Origin: Domibacillus aminovorans
GTDB taxonomy: Bacteria; Bacillota; Bacilli; Bacillales; Domibacillaceae
Assembly: GCF_001643235.1 (NCBI RefSeq)
Contig: NZ_LQWY01000002.1
Coordinates: forward strand, 1-64,000
Direction: 5' to 3'
DNA: 64,000 nucleotides
The notes under the pieces are model-generated. The model ran no database searches, was not told the DNA's origin, and saw only the letters and a program-made list of their open reading frames with translations. Every line of letters begins with the position of its first letter. Position 1 is the stretch's first letter. The position numbers and the translations under genes are program-made. Positions 25,583-35,541 of this stretch are shown here, piece after piece.

Positions 25583-27097
25583 ATGAAAAAATTGACGCCA
25601 GTATTTATTATCTCATCAGTAATGACATTGATTTTTATTATATGGGGTGCTTTAGTACCTGGAAATTTAAGTGCAGTAACTAGTACAATTCAAACGTTTT
25701 TACAAGGGAATTTTGGTTGGCTTTATTTAACTGCTGCTACAGTATTCTTAGTTTTTTTACTTTATTTAGCTTTTTCTCGTTATGGTCAAATCAGGTTAGG
25801 GAAAGACACTGATAGACCTGAATTTAGTACTTTTACATGGTTAGCAATGGTATTTAGTGCAGGTATGGGAATCGGTCTTGTATTCTGGGGGGCTGCAGAA
25901 CCAATTAGCCACTTCCATAATCCACCGTTTGGGAAAAGTGAATCTGCTGAATCTGCTGCCCTAGCAATGCGTTATTCATTCTTTCATTGGGGATTTCATG
26001 CGTGGGCCATTTACGCTATAACAGGATTAGCGATAGCATATTTTGCATTTAGAAAAGGGGCTTCACAAGTACCAAGTGAAATATTACGTCCAATATTGGG
26101 CAATAAAGTAGAAGGTGGACTTGGTCGAGCTATCAATATCATCTTCATCATGGCAACTGTTTTTGCTATTTCGGGTCCACTAGGAATGGGTGCAACACAA
26201 ATTAGTGGAGGTATTTCATATTTAACAGGTATACAAAATAACTTTACAACTCAAGTAATTGTTATCGGAGTTGTTACAGTTCTATTTATCCTATCTGCCC
26301 AAACTGGTCTTGAGCGAGGAATTAAATATTTAAGTAATACTAATGTCATACTTGCGATCTTCTTAATGATTTTTGTGTTTTTTGCAGGACCAACAACCTT
26401 TATTATGAATGTATTTACATCATCATTTGGTGATTACATTCAAAATTTACCGAATATGAGCTTAAACCAACGTCCATTTGAGCAATCCTCTTGGTTTCAA
26501 GACTGGACAGTCTTTTATTGGGCTTGGTGGGTTGCTGCTGCGCCATTTGCTGGTTCCTTTATTGCACGTGTTTCCAAAGGAAGAACAGTACGTGAATTTG
26601 TATTAGGCGTGCTTATCGTACCAACAGTTTTCGGAATATTGTGGTTTAGTATATTTGGTGGTACTGCAATTTCTTTAGAAATGTTTGATCATTTTGGGGT
26701 AAAAGAAATTATGGACAATCAAGGAGTAGAGGTTGCCTTATTTACTATATTACAGGGATTACCGTTTGGTACAGTAATATCATTCCTAGGAATTATATTA
26801 ATTGGTACATTCTTTATTACAACTGCAGATTCCGGAACATTCGTCCTAGCTATGCAAAGTAGTAATGGCAATTTAAATCCATCAAATTCCATGAAATTTA
26901 CTTGGGGTATTCTACAATCATTAACTGCCATTGTTTTGTTATGGTCTGGGGGCTTAGGCGCAATAGTCAGTGCGTTAATCATTATTGGTTTCCCGCTTGT
27001 CATCATTTTGTTACTTACAGTTTTCTCTTTATTGAAGTCCTTTAAAAATGAGACAGATGAAAAAAACTTAAATGAAGAAAAAGAAAAAGTTAGTTAA
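25583..27097 (+). CDS. BCCT-family betaine/carnitine/choline transporter
   Basis: A 504-residue transporter with twelve predicted membrane spans. GMGIGLVFWGAAEPISHF marks the BCCT substrate region, and YWAWWVAAAPFAGSFIARVS is the conserved tryptophan-rich signature. Members import quaternary ammonium compounds by sodium or proton coupling. The start at 25583 has GAGGTGG. Next to alcohol and aldehyde dehydrogenases it may bring in the substrate of this pathway rather than serve only in osmoprotection; which compound is not evident. Confidence 0.9.
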   Translation: MKKLTPVFIISSVMTLIFIIWGALVPGNLSAVTSTIQTFLQGNFGWLYLTAATVFLVFLLYLAFSRYGQIRLGKDTDRPEFSTFTWLAMVFSAGMGIGLVFWGAAEPISHFHNPPFGKSESAESAALAMRYSFFHWGFHAWAIYAITGLAIAYFAFRKGASQVPSEILRPILGNKVEGGLGRAINIIFIMATVFAISGPLGMGATQISGGISYLTGIQNNFTTQVIVIGVVTVLFILSAQTGLERGIKYLSNTNVILAIFLMIFVFFAGPTTFIMNVFTSSFGDYIQNLPNMSLNQRPFEQSSWFQDWTVFYWAWWVAAAPFAGSFIARVSKGRTVREFVLGVLIVPTVFGILWFSIFGGTAISLEMFDHFGVKEIMDNQGVEVALFTILQGLPFGTVISFLGIILIGTFFITTADSGTFVLAMQSSNGNLNPSNSMKFTWGILQSLTAIVLLWSGGLGAIVSALIIIGFPLVIILLLTVFSLLKSFKNETDEKNLNEEKEKVS

Positions 27098-27233
27098 TAG
27101 CGCAATAATAAACATTGAAAGTACGAAGGTCTCAGATCTTTATACTTTTTATATAAAAAGTTTACAAACAAAATAGATGATAGAGAAAAAGTCTAAAGGG
27201 AAAGAGAATTCGCAACGTTAGGAGAAAGAGAAT

Positions 27234-28472
27234 ATGTCAAATTTGCGAGAAGAAGCTCTCAACATGCACAAAGAAAAGAAAGGGAAACTAAGTGTTTCTT
27301 TAAAGGTCCCAGTACGTGATGCAACAGATTTAAGTCTTGCATATTCTCCTGGTGTAGCGGAGCCTTGCTTAGAAATTCATAAAGATGAGGATAAAGTTTA
27401 CGATTATACAATGAAGGGGAATCTTGTGGCGGTCGTATCAAATGGAACTGCTGTACTTGGTCTCGGGAATATTGGCCCGAAAGCAGCCATGCCCGTTATG
27501 GAAGGAAAAGCAGCATTATTCAAATCATTTGCAGATATCGATGCATTCCCTCTTTGTCTAAATACAGAAGATCCTGATAAAGTGGTCGAAACAGTTCGAT
27601 TGTTGGAACCCACTTTTGGTGGAGTGAATTTAGAAGACATTGCGGCCCCTCAATGTTTTGAAATAGAAGCTCGTTTAAAAAAGGTTTGTCAAATTCCTGT
27701 TTTTCATGATGACCAACATGGAACAGCGATTGTCACGGTTGCTGGGCTAATCAATGCGTTGAAACTAGCAGACAAAAAAATAGAAGAAGTTCGTGTTGTG
27801 ATAAATGGGGCGGGTGCTGCAGGGGTGGCGATTATTCATCTTCTTCTTCGTATTGGAGTAAAAGAAGTCCTATTATGTGATACAAAAGGAATTATTTATG
27901 AAGGTCGTCCTGATGGGATGAACCTATTCAAGGAGAGATTAGCTCGTCTTACGAATAAGGAATTAAAACAAGGGACATTGTCAGAAGCCCTTTTAGGAGC
28001 AGATGTGTTTATCGGCGTATCCGCTGCAGGAGCCGTCACGGAAGAGATGGTTCGATCGATGAATCATCATCCGATTGTTTTCGCGATGGCTAATCCTACG
28101 CCTGAAATTTTTCCAGATAAGGCGAAAGCAGCCGGTGCATTCGTTGTAGGGACAGGCCGTTCTGATTTCCCGAACCAAGTCAATAATGTTCTTGCATTTC
28201 CAGGCATTTTCCGCGGGGCTTTAGATGTTCAGGCAAAAGAAATTAACGAAGAAATGAAGCTTGCCGCCGTTTATGCGATTGCTGAATTAGTCTCTGAAAA
28301 CCTCCATGCAGATTATGTGATTCCAGATCCATTTGATCGAAGAGTAGCCGCATATGTAGCTGCCGCTGTTGCAAAAGCAGCAATAGAAACGGGTGTTGCC
28401 CAAAAGGTTGTTAATCCGGCAGAAATACAAGACCGATTGCTTATGCTCTCTAAGGAAAAAGAATACGCATAA
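27234..28472 (+). CDS. NAD(P)-dependent malic enzyme
   Basis: Oxidative decarboxylation of malate to pyruvate. The 412-residue protein is the short bacterial type (YtsJ-like). It has the catalytic tyrosine/lysine regions [11 protein letters not shown] and FPLCLNT, the metal-binding DDQHGTAIV block, and the NAD motif GAGAAGVAI. The start has AGGAGAAAG upstream. It could link products of the dehydrogenase pathway to central metabolism, or simply be a housekeeping gene next door. Confidence 0.92.
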   Translation: MSNLREEALNMHKEKKGKLSVSLKVPVRDATDLSLAYSPGVAEPCLEIHKDEDKVYDYTMKGNLVAVVSNGTAVLGLGNIGPKAAMPVMEGKAALFKSFADIDAFPLCLNTEDPDKVVETVRLLEPTFGGVNLEDIAAPQCFEIEARLKKVCQIPVFHDDQHGTAIVTVAGLINALKLADKKIEEVRVVINGAGAAGVAIIHLLLRIGVKEVLLCDTKGIIYEGRPDGMNLFKERLARLTNKELKQGTLSEALLGADVFIGVSAAGAVTEEMVRSMNHHPIVFAMANPTPEIFPDKAKAAGAFVVGTGRSDFPNQVNNVLAFPGIFRGALDVQAKEINEEMKLAAVYAIAELVSENLHADYVIPDPFDRRVAAYVAAAVAKAAIETGVAQKVVNPAEIQDRLLMLSKEKEYA

Positions 28473-28553
28473 AAAGCAGAGGATATTACCTCATAGCCAT
28501 CAGGTTAAGCAAAGCGCTGACAAAAAAGACGTTTTACAGAGAAGTTTTGATGT

Positions 28554-28587
28554 AACCTTCCATTAGAAGTCAATGGGAGGTTTTTTA
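28554..28587. terminator. Terminator between convergent genes
   Basis: ACCTTCCATT pairs with AATGGGAGGT (one wobble) and is followed by TTTTTTA on the plus strand. Confidence 0.75.
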
Positions 28588-28816
28588 TACTATTTCATCG
28601 GCGTTTCCGACTAACGAAAAAACGCCAACGATAACACTTGATAGGTAGATTATTAAAAATGTATAAACATTGAAAAATAGACTATTTGTATCCTGGCTAA
28701 ACCAACCGAACCGATAAATTCGTGAGTGTTCATTGGTTGGTATCGTAAATAACCTTTCTATTACAATAAATCTAACAAATGAAAAAAGAAGTAACCCCCC
28801 AAGTTAAATAGTTCAT
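28585..28816 (-). pseudogene. Small membrane protein gene with a frameshift in a six-G run
   Basis: From ATG 28816 the minus strand encodes MNYLTWG and then runs out of frame at a six-G tract (28795-28800). Deleting one G restores one frame of 76 residues down to TAA at 28585, including FVRFIVIERLF and a hydrophobic segment FLIIYLSSVIVGVFSLV. AGGAG lies about 15 bases before the start. The continuous protein-like sequence after the tract shows this is a real gene that is inactivated, phase-variable or misread at this position. The family is not recognised. Confidence 0.6.
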
Positions 28817-28984
28817 TTTAAAAATGAATCACTCCTGATTAAAATATAACCATTTTTATGGTGAAATGATAGATCAATTTTAACAGAATAAGTTCGTATA
28901 TTACTATAATTTATCTAGTAAGGTCTGCTTATTTTGGTTTTTTATAGTATAATAGTAAAAAAGAATCAGGGGGCATATGTTTAC

Positions 28985-30130
28985 ATGACAGGGCAAAGAA
29001 GTGGGGGAATACGGAAAAAGCGTCGGCTGAAACGGTCGATACGGCTCACGGTAGCAGCATTTTTTTTATTGATTATCGGGGCGCTTATGGTGAATGTGGT
29101 GGCGACAAAGCAAGAAGTGAGCAATGTAGAAATTGAGCAGCAGCCGAAACAAATAGTGGAACCGAAAGAGCCTGAAAAAACAGCGATTACGATTAGCGCA
29201 GCCGGCGATTTTACGCTTGGTACGGATGAGGCGTTTACATATGAAGGATCATTTCCACATGAGGCAGAAAAAAATGGATTGTCCCACTTTATCGGTGGAC
29301 TCGGTGGTGTGTTTGAAGAAGATGATCTGTCGACGGTTAATTTAGAAACAACATTAACAGAAGCGACGGAAAAAGCAGTGAAAAAGTTCCGCTTTAAGGG
29401 AGATCCAGCGTATGCGCAAATTTTGACGATGGGCGGTATTGAAGCGGTCAACTTGGCGAATAACCACATTTATGATTATTTGCAACAAGGATATGATGAT
29501 ACGATTACGAATCTGGAAAAAGAACAAGTCGGGTATTTTGGCTATGATAATCAATTTGAAACGGAGATTAAAGGCGTAAAAGTCGGTGTGCTCGGCTATG
29601 AAGGCTGGCAGGATAGCGCAGAAATCCGTGAACAAGTTGAGGGAGATATTCAGAAGTTGCATAATGATGGCGTGGAAATCATCGTCGTTCATTTTCACTG
29701 GGGCGTTGAACGAAGCTATGTGCCGGAAGAGTCGCAAAAAACACTTGCCCGGTTTGCAGTAGACACGGGAGCGGACCTCGTTGTCGGTCATCACCCGCAT
29801 GTCGTGCAGGGAATTGAAGAGTATAATGACAAGTTTATCGTCTATAGCTTAGGAAACTTCATGTTCGGCGGCAACCGGAACCCAGCTGATAAAGACACAT
29901 ATGTGTTCCAGCAGACGTTTCATTTAGAAGACGGAAAGCTGACGGATGAGAAAGAAGTAAAAGTCGTGCCGTTTTCGATTTCATCCTTAACCGAGCGAAA
30001 TGACTACCAGCCGACTCGTTTAAATGGCACTGAAAAAGAACGGGTGATGAATAAAATTATTGACGTATCGAACCAGATCAACGGAACGAACGTTGACTGG
30101 ATGAAATATGAAACAAAACCGTCCAATTAA
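28985..30130 (+). CDS. CapA/PGA-synthesis-like metallophosphoesterase
   Basis: A 381-residue membrane-anchored protein: an N-terminal basic stretch and membrane helix (about residues 17-37), then a CapA-family domain. Its expected motifs are SAAGDFTLGTD, VNLETTLTE, LANNHIYDY, VHFHWGVER and GHHPHVVQG. B. subtilis relatives (PgsA/CapA, YwtB) take part in poly-gamma-glutamate synthesis or envelope metabolism. No pgsB or pgsC lies nearby, so it is a stand-alone member. The start at 28985 follows AGGGGG; a frame beginning at 28934 lacks an RBS. Confidence 0.85.
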   Translation: MTGQRSGGIRKKRRLKRSIRLTVAAFFLLIIGALMVNVVATKQEVSNVEIEQQPKQIVEPKEPEKTAITISAAGDFTLGTDEAFTYEGSFPHEAEKNGLSHFIGGLGGVFEEDDLSTVNLETTLTEATEKAVKKFRFKGDPAYAQILTMGGIEAVNLANNHIYDYLQQGYDDTITNLEKEQVGYFGYDNQFETEIKGVKVGVLGYEGWQDSAEIREQVEGDIQKLHNDGVEIIVVHFHWGVERSYVPEESQKTLARFAVDTGADLVVGHHPHVVQGIEEYNDKFIVYSLGNFMFGGNRNPADKDTYVFQQTFHLEDGKLTDEKEVKVVPFSISSLTERNDYQPTRLNGTEKERVMNKIIDVSNQINGTNVDWMKYETKPSN

Positions 30131-30143
30131 TGGGCGGTTTTTT
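30116..30143 (+). terminator. Terminator
   Basis: ACCGTCCA pairs with TGGGCGGT around five bases and runs into TTTTTT. Confidence 0.8.
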
Positions 30144-30334
30144 GTTGCGTACATGTTGAAAGAAAGGGCTCTTAATCTTGGTTCATTTATCTAAGAAATG
30201 CGCATATAGATTTCTTTTACCCAGGGAAAAAGCAAGATAAACAATATTTCGAAAAAACAAAAAATTTTTTGAATGTTTTATTCTTTAGGAATAAAGGTAT
30301 ATTAATTGTAACAACTAGGAAAGGACAGAGAAAA

Positions 30335-30481
30335 ATGAAAGAAAAATCAGATAAATTTATTATATCAGCATATAATAGAGCAGTAGAGCTCCAACTTGAA
30401 GAAGAATTTATACGAATTTTAGAAAATGAACTCGAGCGACGAGGGATTAAATATAGATTTTACTGCGCACAACGTATGTGA
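30335..30481 (+). CDS. sda: Sporulation checkpoint inhibitor Sda
   Basis: A 48-residue protein whose helical hairpin matches Sda: KSDKFIISAYNRAVELQ, then EEFIRILENELERR. Sda binds the dimerisation domain of sporulation histidine kinases (KinA type) and blocks their autophosphorylation when replication is disturbed. The start at 30335 has AGGAAAGGA upstream; a longer frame from 30269 is AT-rich leader. No clear DnaA box cluster was seen in the upstream 150 bases. Confidence 0.85.
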   Translation: MKEKSDKFIISAYNRAVELQLEEEFIRILENELERRGIKYRFYCAQRM

Positions 30482-30496
30482 TATATGAACCAAGTT

Positions 30497-31291
30497 TTAT
30501 TTAGAAAATCCCCAAACTTCTTCAAGGGTATTCCGAAAAAGCTGATCGAGCTGTGGGGTTGGGTCCGGGATGTGGAAACTGACGCTTTTGGCGTACGCTT
30601 CAAGCATGATCAATTCTTCTGTCAAAAAAGTATTGATCATGCTGACTTTAGGCTCGAGCTCAAGTTCGTCACCAGCGATTTTTCGTTTAAGTAATGTTTC
30701 GATTTCTGTTTTTAACGGTCCGTTCGGTACGATGCGTTCAAGCAGTGTGTGAAATTCGAGCGGTGGGAATTCATTGTACTGCTCAATCCATTTTGCAGCG
30801 AAGACCGGTCTGAGCACGTAAAAATATTTTTTGATTTTCACTTGTTCCCCTTGCAAAAATTCACGGAAGTTTTTGTTCGCCATATTCAAGTAATGATACA
30901 GGCAGGAAGAGGGAATAAAAGTGACCTCACTCAACGTTTTCATCCGATCAATCGTCGAAAAGGCTTCGTAATACACAATGTTTGACCGCAGCCATTCAAG
31001 CAGCGGCGGATTTGATTTGCGGAACAATTTCAATGCTTTCGTCAGCTCCCAGCCGCTTACATCAAGCAAATCGTTGATGGGCAGCTCTATGACGTCACGT
31101 TTTTTGCCGACACCGACTGGATCAATGCTTAAATAATAATTGGTTGGATGCACGTAAATAAACCGAACATCATAATCACTGTCTTTCGATGGAAATCCCC
31201 ACGCCCGACTGCCAGATTCACATGCGTACAATATTTTCACATTGTAATCTTCTTCGATTTTTTTCAGTGCATCAAGGATCGTTTTGTTCAT
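30497..31291 (-). CDS. ycgL: YcgL-type predicted nucleotidyltransferase
   Basis: A 264-residue protein of the DNA-polymerase-beta-like nucleotidyltransferase superfamily. ACESGSRAWGFPSKDSDYD contains the GS and DxD metal-binding motif near residue 24. The rest resembles B. subtilis YcgL, whose function is unknown. The start at 31291 has GGAGGTG; a longer frame to 31324 overlaps the MazF stop. It may be co-transcribed with the MazEF pair, since the gap to the toxin stop is only 22 bases. Confidence 0.8.
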   Translation of the reverse strand: MNKTILDALKKIEEDYNVKILYACESGSRAWGFPSKDSDYDVRFIYVHPTNYYLSIDPVGVGKKRDVIELPINDLLDVSGWELTKALKLFRKSNPPLLEWLRSNIVYYEAFSTIDRMKTLSEVTFIPSSCLYHYLNMANKNFREFLQGEQVKIKKYFYVLRPVFAAKWIEQYNEFPPLEFHTLLERIVPNGPLKTEIETLLKRKIAGDELELEPKVSMINTFLTEELIMLEAYAKSVSFHIPDPTPQLDQLFRNTLEEVWGFSK

Positions 31292-31313
31292 TACGAACAC
31301 CTCCAATTCACCA

Positions 31314-31643
31314 TTAAAACTCACTTACGATAATCTCTTTTACCTCTTTCATCACATCATCAGGCAGCTTTTCGACAAAGACGGCATTTCGAGCGGCAAG
31401 ATCAAGCGATTTGATGTGCTGACAAAGAATAGCTCCGGTTGTGTTTGTTCGATCATCTAAATTGACATTGAGAGGAAAGTCAGATTTTGAATTTGATATC
31501 GGGCAGACAAGAGAGAGGCTGCTTAATTTATTAAAAAAGTCGTTGCTGACGATGACGGCAGGCCTTCTTCCGCTTTGTTCATGCCCTTTTTGGGGGTGAA
31601 AGTCGAGCGTTACAATGTCGCCTTGTCTGGCTTTGTAGGTCAT
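31314..31643 (-). CDS. mazF: MazF/PemK-family mRNA interferase toxin
   Basis: A 109-residue toxin of the MazF/PemK fold. QGDIVTLDFHPQKGHEQSGRRPAVIVS is the conserved N-terminal region with the basic catalytic arginine, and GAILCQHIKSLD the second conserved strand. It cleaves mRNA at short sites when free of antitoxin. Its start overlaps the antitoxin stop by four bases (ATGA), as is usual. It resembles the E. coli MazF/ChpB subtype more than the Bacillus NdoA housekeeping copy. Confidence 0.88.
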   Translation of the reverse strand: MTYKARQGDIVTLDFHPQKGHEQSGRRPAVIVSNDFFNKLSSLSLVCPISNSKSDFPLNVNLDDRTNTTGAILCQHIKSLDLAARNAVFVEKLPDDVMKEVKEIIVSEF

Positions 31644-31879
31644 TGTTCTTCACCAATGTTTTTACCTATGTCCAGTTCATCCATTTCATGTTGTACGGTT
31701 TTCAAATTATATCCAGAAAATCGTTCTTGAATGCTCATCGGACTGTTCTTTTTCTTCATGAACACTCCTTCTTCTTGCACGATAAATGAAAGGATATCAC
31801 CAGTATCTGCATTTAGCGCCCGACGTATTTCAATAGGGATTGTAATTTGGCCTTTACTCGTTACTTTTGCTTCGCTCAT
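31640..31879 (-). CDS. mazE: AbrB/MazE-family antitoxin
   Basis: A 79-residue antitoxin. The N-terminal swapped-hairpin AbrB domain is seen in KVTSKGQITIPIEIRRAL. The C-terminal acidic tail (MDELDIGKNIGEEQ) would wrap the toxin. The start was set at ATG 31879 behind AAGGAGTGA. It probably represses its own promoter through the AbrB domain. Confidence 0.85.
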   Translation of the reverse strand: MSEAKVTSKGQITIPIEIRRALNADTGDILSFIVQEEGVFMKKKNSPMSIQERFSGYNLKTVQHEMDELDIGKNIGEEQ

Positions 31880-31919
31880 CTTAATCACTCCTTACTTTTC
31901 CTTACTTTACTATATGTGA

Positions 31920-32200
31920 TGATGTGCATTTCGTCAATTCGCAAACAAGAATAGGAATAGTTAAAGTGATGATAAATTTGGGACAGAAGAATAAAAGTAA
32001 GTAAAGCGAAATAATAAAAAAGTTATTATCTGAGTTAAATATTGGTTGAATTGCAAATAAAGATTATGGTATTCCATTGATAGCAACATATGTTTTCGAC
32101 AAAGAGCCATATCTTCATTAAAGACTTTTATCTAAACGTAGTGGGATATGAATTTCGGCAAAAATAAATTACAATAATGTTATAATAATTTGGAAATAGA
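31920..32200. other. Intergenic stretch, AT-rich
   Basis: No gene of credible length on either strand. A TATAAT-like hexamer at 32181-32186 probably belongs to the signal peptidase promoter; its -35 element is weak. Short protein-like reading frames here are broken by stops. Confidence 0.5.
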
Positions 32201-32214
32201 AAGGATGTGTGTGT

Positions 32215-32763
32215 ATGGAGCAGGAGTCGATGCGGTCGGAGATTTTGTCATGGATTAAGGCGATTGTGCTGGCGGTTGTCGTGACGGCTGCATGTAAGTA
32301 TTTTTTCTTTGCGGGCGTTGTCGTACACGGGGAGTCGATGTTGCCAACGTTTGAGGATAAAGATAAAGTGATTGTAAGCAAGATGACGCAGATTGAGCGG
32401 TTTGATCAGATCGTGTTTCATGCGCCTGATTCCGAAGATAATTACATAAAGCGTGTTATTGGTGTGCCAGGTGATGAAGTCGAAATGAAAGATGATATTT
32501 TATATATAAATGGAAAACCGACAGCAGAGCCTTATTTAGATGAAAATAAGAAGAGCCTGATGATCGGACAGAAGTTGACCGCTGATTTTACGTTAGCGGA
32601 ATTGACGGCTCATGACACGGTGCCGGACGGGTATTTGTTTGTGCTTGGTGATAACCGGACGGTGAGCAAAGATAGCCGGATTTTCGGCTTGATTCGTGAA
32701 GATTCGGTGATTGGTGAAGTGCAGCTGCGGTTTTATCCGCTGAGTTCGATTGAGGCTTATTAA
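32215..32763 (+). CDS. Signal peptidase I
   Basis: A 182-residue membrane-bound serine-lysine peptidase that removes signal peptides of secreted proteins. It has one N-terminal membrane helix (about residues 12-32), the catalytic serine in GESMLPT, the catalytic lysine in NYIKRVIGVPGD and the conserved LGDNRTVSKDSR box. The start was taken as ATG 32215 behind AAAGGA; GTG 32209 is possible. Bacilli usually encode several paralogues, so this may be a secondary one. Confidence 0.92.
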   Translation: MEQESMRSEILSWIKAIVLAVVVTAACKYFFFAGVVVHGESMLPTFEDKDKVIVSKMTQIERFDQIVFHAPDSEDNYIKRVIGVPGDEVEMKDDILYINGKPTAEPYLDENKKSLMIGQKLTADFTLAELTAHDTVPDGYLFVLGDNRTVSKDSRIFGLIREDSVIGEVQLRFYPLSSIEAY

Positions 32764-32794
32764 AAAAACGTTCCGCGCCAGGGACGTTTTTTTG
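32762..32794 (+). terminator. Terminator
   Basis: ACGTTCC pairs with GGGACGT around five bases, flanked by A and T runs. Confidence 0.75.
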
Positions 32795-32933
32795 TTTACA
32801 TGTTAAATGGATGTTAAGCAATAGAATATTTTATTTTTGTAAAGTTTAAAATAATTTCAATAGGCAGAATTGATGGAATCATATAAAATATTATAATGGG
32901 TGGGTATTTTAACCTAGAAAGGAATACGATTTT

Positions 32934-34904
32934 ATGTATATCTCGATTAGATGGAAAATATTAATTCCGATCATTTTTTCGCTCGTTCTTGTGTTTGCAG
33001 CGTTCTCGTTTTTTTTAACGAATCAGATGGAAAAGTCGCTCGTACAAAAAGGAGAAGCGGTCGTATCATCAATTCAGTTTGGATTGGAAGATATAATTGT
33101 GGCACGTGAGACAGCGGAATCGATACTGGAAAAAGAAATGATTGGCCAGGCGGCGATGACATCGCTTTTGTTTGAGAAAGGAACAACGTATGAGGAGCTT
33201 GTTGCACTTGCTAAGAAATCTGGTCTTGATGAGTTCTGGATTACAGATGAAAAGGGGAATACGGTTTTAACAAATATGGCCCCGTCTGTTGAGTTTAATT
33301 TCGGAAGCGATCCGGATGGACAGGCATATGAATTTATGAAACTTTTGACGGGTGATGAAACAGTCGTGACGCAAAAAGCTGCGGTGCGTTCGCTCGATGA
33401 CAAGTTTTATAAATTTGTCGGGGTAACAGGCTGGGATGATTTGCGCATTGTGCAGGTTGGACGCGATGGAGCGATGCTGACGGAGCTTGATCAGCACATT
33501 GGCGTTGTGCCGATGATCGATAGTTTGAAAAATGAATTAAGTGACGAAGTGAAATACGCCGCTGTTTTATCAGCTTCAGGTGACGTGGTGGCGTCCACGA
33601 ATGAATCGGTGTCACTGGGAACAGGCTTAACGGATGGAAAACAGTGGAAGGGCACTATTGATGGAAAAAGTGTTATGTATTTTGGGAAGTCGCTATCTGA
33701 CGGGCAAATGCTTGTCGTGGCGCTATCCAATGAAGTCATGCAAACGGTGCAATGGTATACAGGTTTGGCGGCATTGATCAGTGTGATGCTTGTTATTTTT
33801 ATTACATATTTTTTTGTGAGACGATTGATGAAGCCTCTCGACGTGATGAGGGGATCGCTTGAAGAAATCAGTAATGGGAAAGGTGATTTAACGGCACGTC
33901 TTCACGTATCAGGAAATGATGAAATCGGCAAGCTTGCATCTGCATTTAACAAAACAATTTCTGAAATACAAGCTATTATCGTTGGGGTGAAACAAACAGC
34001 GTCGCATGTGGTGGAGTCAACGATGTCATTGTCGGCATTGACGACGGCGACGACAGATGAAACAGTGTTTATGTTGGAATCGGTGCGGCATATTGAATCG
34101 GGCGCGTCGACACAGACGGCGATGACTGCTGACTGCGTACAGACGACAACGGCTCTGGCGCACAGGCTTCAGGACATAACGGAAGCGTCAGGAGAATTAT
34201 TCGGCCAGTCAGAGAAAACGAAAGAAGCGGCTGAAACAGGCCAAGGCATCATTATAGAGGCAATCGGGCAAATGAACATCATTGATGAATCCGTTCATGC
34301 TTTGTCGGCAACAATTGACGTTCTTCAGTCAAATACAGTGGAAATTGGCTCATTTCTGTCCACGATTTCCGCCATATCCTCTCAAACAAATTTGCTGGCG
34401 CTGAACGCTGCGATTGAAGCAGCACGTGCCGGTGAACATGGACGAGGATTTTCCATTGTCGCTGCTGAAGTTCGAAAGCTTGCAGAACAGACAGACGATG
34501 CGACGGGGCAAATTCAGTCATTAATTAGTCGAATACAAGAGGAAGTAGAGAAGTCCACAAAACGGATGACTGAAAGTAGCGAGTATGTGGGAAAGGGAAA
34601 AATAATTACAGAAGAAGCGGGAAAATCATTCATGAATGTGCTTGAAGAAATTCGTGGCATGGCGGTAAAATTGAAGGCAATCACGACTGCGACAGATGAA
34701 GTAGCAGCCGGTACGGAAGAGGTGAACGCTGCAAATGAAACGATTGCAGGCGCATCCAATGAAGCACAAAGCCACATTGAAGACATTGCTGAAAAATGCA
34801 CGGTGCAAAGTGAACGGATGACCGAGATGGGTACGAGTATTCATGAACTGCGTGAAAGCTCCGAACAACTCCACAGCAGTGTCCATCATTTTAAAACAGA
34901 CTAA
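32934..34904 (+). CDS. Methyl-accepting chemotaxis protein
   Basis: A 656-residue chemoreceptor with a membrane helix at about 9-28, an extracytoplasmic Cache-type sensor region of about 245 residues and a second helix at about 277-298. A HAMP domain and the cytoplasmic signalling domain follow, with the CheA/CheW-contacting tip [20 protein letters not shown]. The RBS AGAAAGGA precedes ATG. It stands alone; the ligand cannot be predicted. Confidence 0.93.
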   Translation: MYISIRWKILIPIIFSLVLVFAAFSFFLTNQMEKSLVQKGEAVVSSIQFGLEDIIVARETAESILEKEMIGQAAMTSLLFEKGTTYEELVALAKKSGLDEFWITDEKGNTVLTNMAPSVEFNFGSDPDGQAYEFMKLLTGDETVVTQKAAVRSLDDKFYKFVGVTGWDDLRIVQVGRDGAMLTELDQHIGVVPMIDSLKNELSDEVKYAAVLSASGDVVASTNESVSLGTGLTDGKQWKGTIDGKSVMYFGKSLSDGQMLVVALSNEVMQTVQWYTGLAALISVMLVIFITYFFVRRLMKPLDVMRGSLEEISNGKGDLTARLHVSGNDEIGKLASAFNKTISEIQAIIVGVKQTASHVVESTMSLSALTTATTDETVFMLESVRHIESGASTQTAMTADCVQTTTALAHRLQDITEASGELFGQSEKTKEAAETGQGIIIEAIGQMNIIDESVHALSATIDVLQSNTVEIGSFLSTISAISSQTNLLALNAAIEAARAGEHGRGFSIVAAEVRKLAEQTDDATGQIQSLISRIQEEVEKSTKRMTESSEYVGKGKIITEEAGKSFMNVLEEIRGMAVKLKAITTATDEVAAGTEEVNAANETIAGASNEAQSHIEDIAEKCTVQSERMTEMGTSIHELRESSEQLHSSVHHFKTD

Positions 34905-35024
34905 CCTAACCGATCGTTTATGAGCAAATTAGTGGAAAATGTGTAGAGGAATAGCGTTGCGATTAAAATGTGACAGTACGTGTGATATACTTGCTACTCA
35001 TAAACAAGAGAAAAGAGGCAAATC

Positions 35025-35504
35025 ATGCTCACATTTGAAGAAAAAAAAGCGATTATTGAGACATTCCCGCAGTTGACGGCAAAAGATGTTTCGATGAAGC
35101 GCATCAATTACCATTTTGAAGACAGTTTGTATGAAAAAACAGTCGTCGTCCATCATCTGCATCCGAACGGAAATGGATTCGTTTTCGTCGCCGATTTGCC
35201 AGGCTATGAGGTAAATGATAAAGGACTTGTCAACATTCGTGAGGCAAGTGAAGCGGAGCTGCGCGCAGCGATTGCGGATTCAATTCGCTATCTTTCGGAT
35301 AAACCGGAAGATGAAGTCATCGAACAAGTACCACTTTCCGAAGAGCAGGAATGGCGGAATCGAGACGGGCAAACGCTTCTCCTTGTAAACGAAGATTTAT
35401 TGTGGAATGTATACACAGGACTGAATTTAGAAGAAAGTTTTGAATCATTTAAAGAGGCGGAACGGTATTTGTTAGAAGAAGGGTTCCGCCTGTATACGAA
35501 ATAA
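35025..35504 (+). CDS. Hypothetical protein, 159 aa
   Basis: A soluble acidic protein that I do not recognise. It has an N-terminal alpha/beta section (VVVHHLHPNGNGFVFVADL), a charged middle and a C-terminal DGQTLLLVNEDLLWNVY block. No signal peptide or membrane segment. AAAAGAGGC precedes the ATG, and a bidirectional terminator separates it from the convergent TetR gene. It has the look of a conserved Bacillaceae hypothetical. Confidence 0.75.
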   Translation: MLTFEEKKAIIETFPQLTAKDVSMKRINYHFEDSLYEKTVVVHHLHPNGNGFVFVADLPGYEVNDKGLVNIREASEAELRAAIADSIRYLSDKPEDEVIEQVPLSEEQEWRNRDGQTLLLVNEDLLWNVYTGLNLEESFESFKEAERYLLEEGFRLYTK

Positions 35505-35508
35505 ATAA

Positions 35509-35541
35509 AGAGCCGCTCCTAAGAGGAGACGGCTTATTTTA
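35509..35541. terminator. Bidirectional terminator
   Basis: AGCCGCTCCT pairs with AGGAG-A-CGGCT (one bulge), with A and T tracts on both sides. It serves both the 35025 gene and the convergent regulator gene. Confidence 0.75.

Noticed and set aside
28985-30130. Poly-gamma-glutamate capsule operon
   Set aside because: Only the CapA-like gene is present; no pgsB, pgsC or pgsE genes flank it, so capsule synthesis cannot be claimed.
31920-32208. Short coding remnant upstream of signal peptidase
   Set aside because: A protein-like run of about 22 codons is closed by stops on both sides and shows no homology I recognise.
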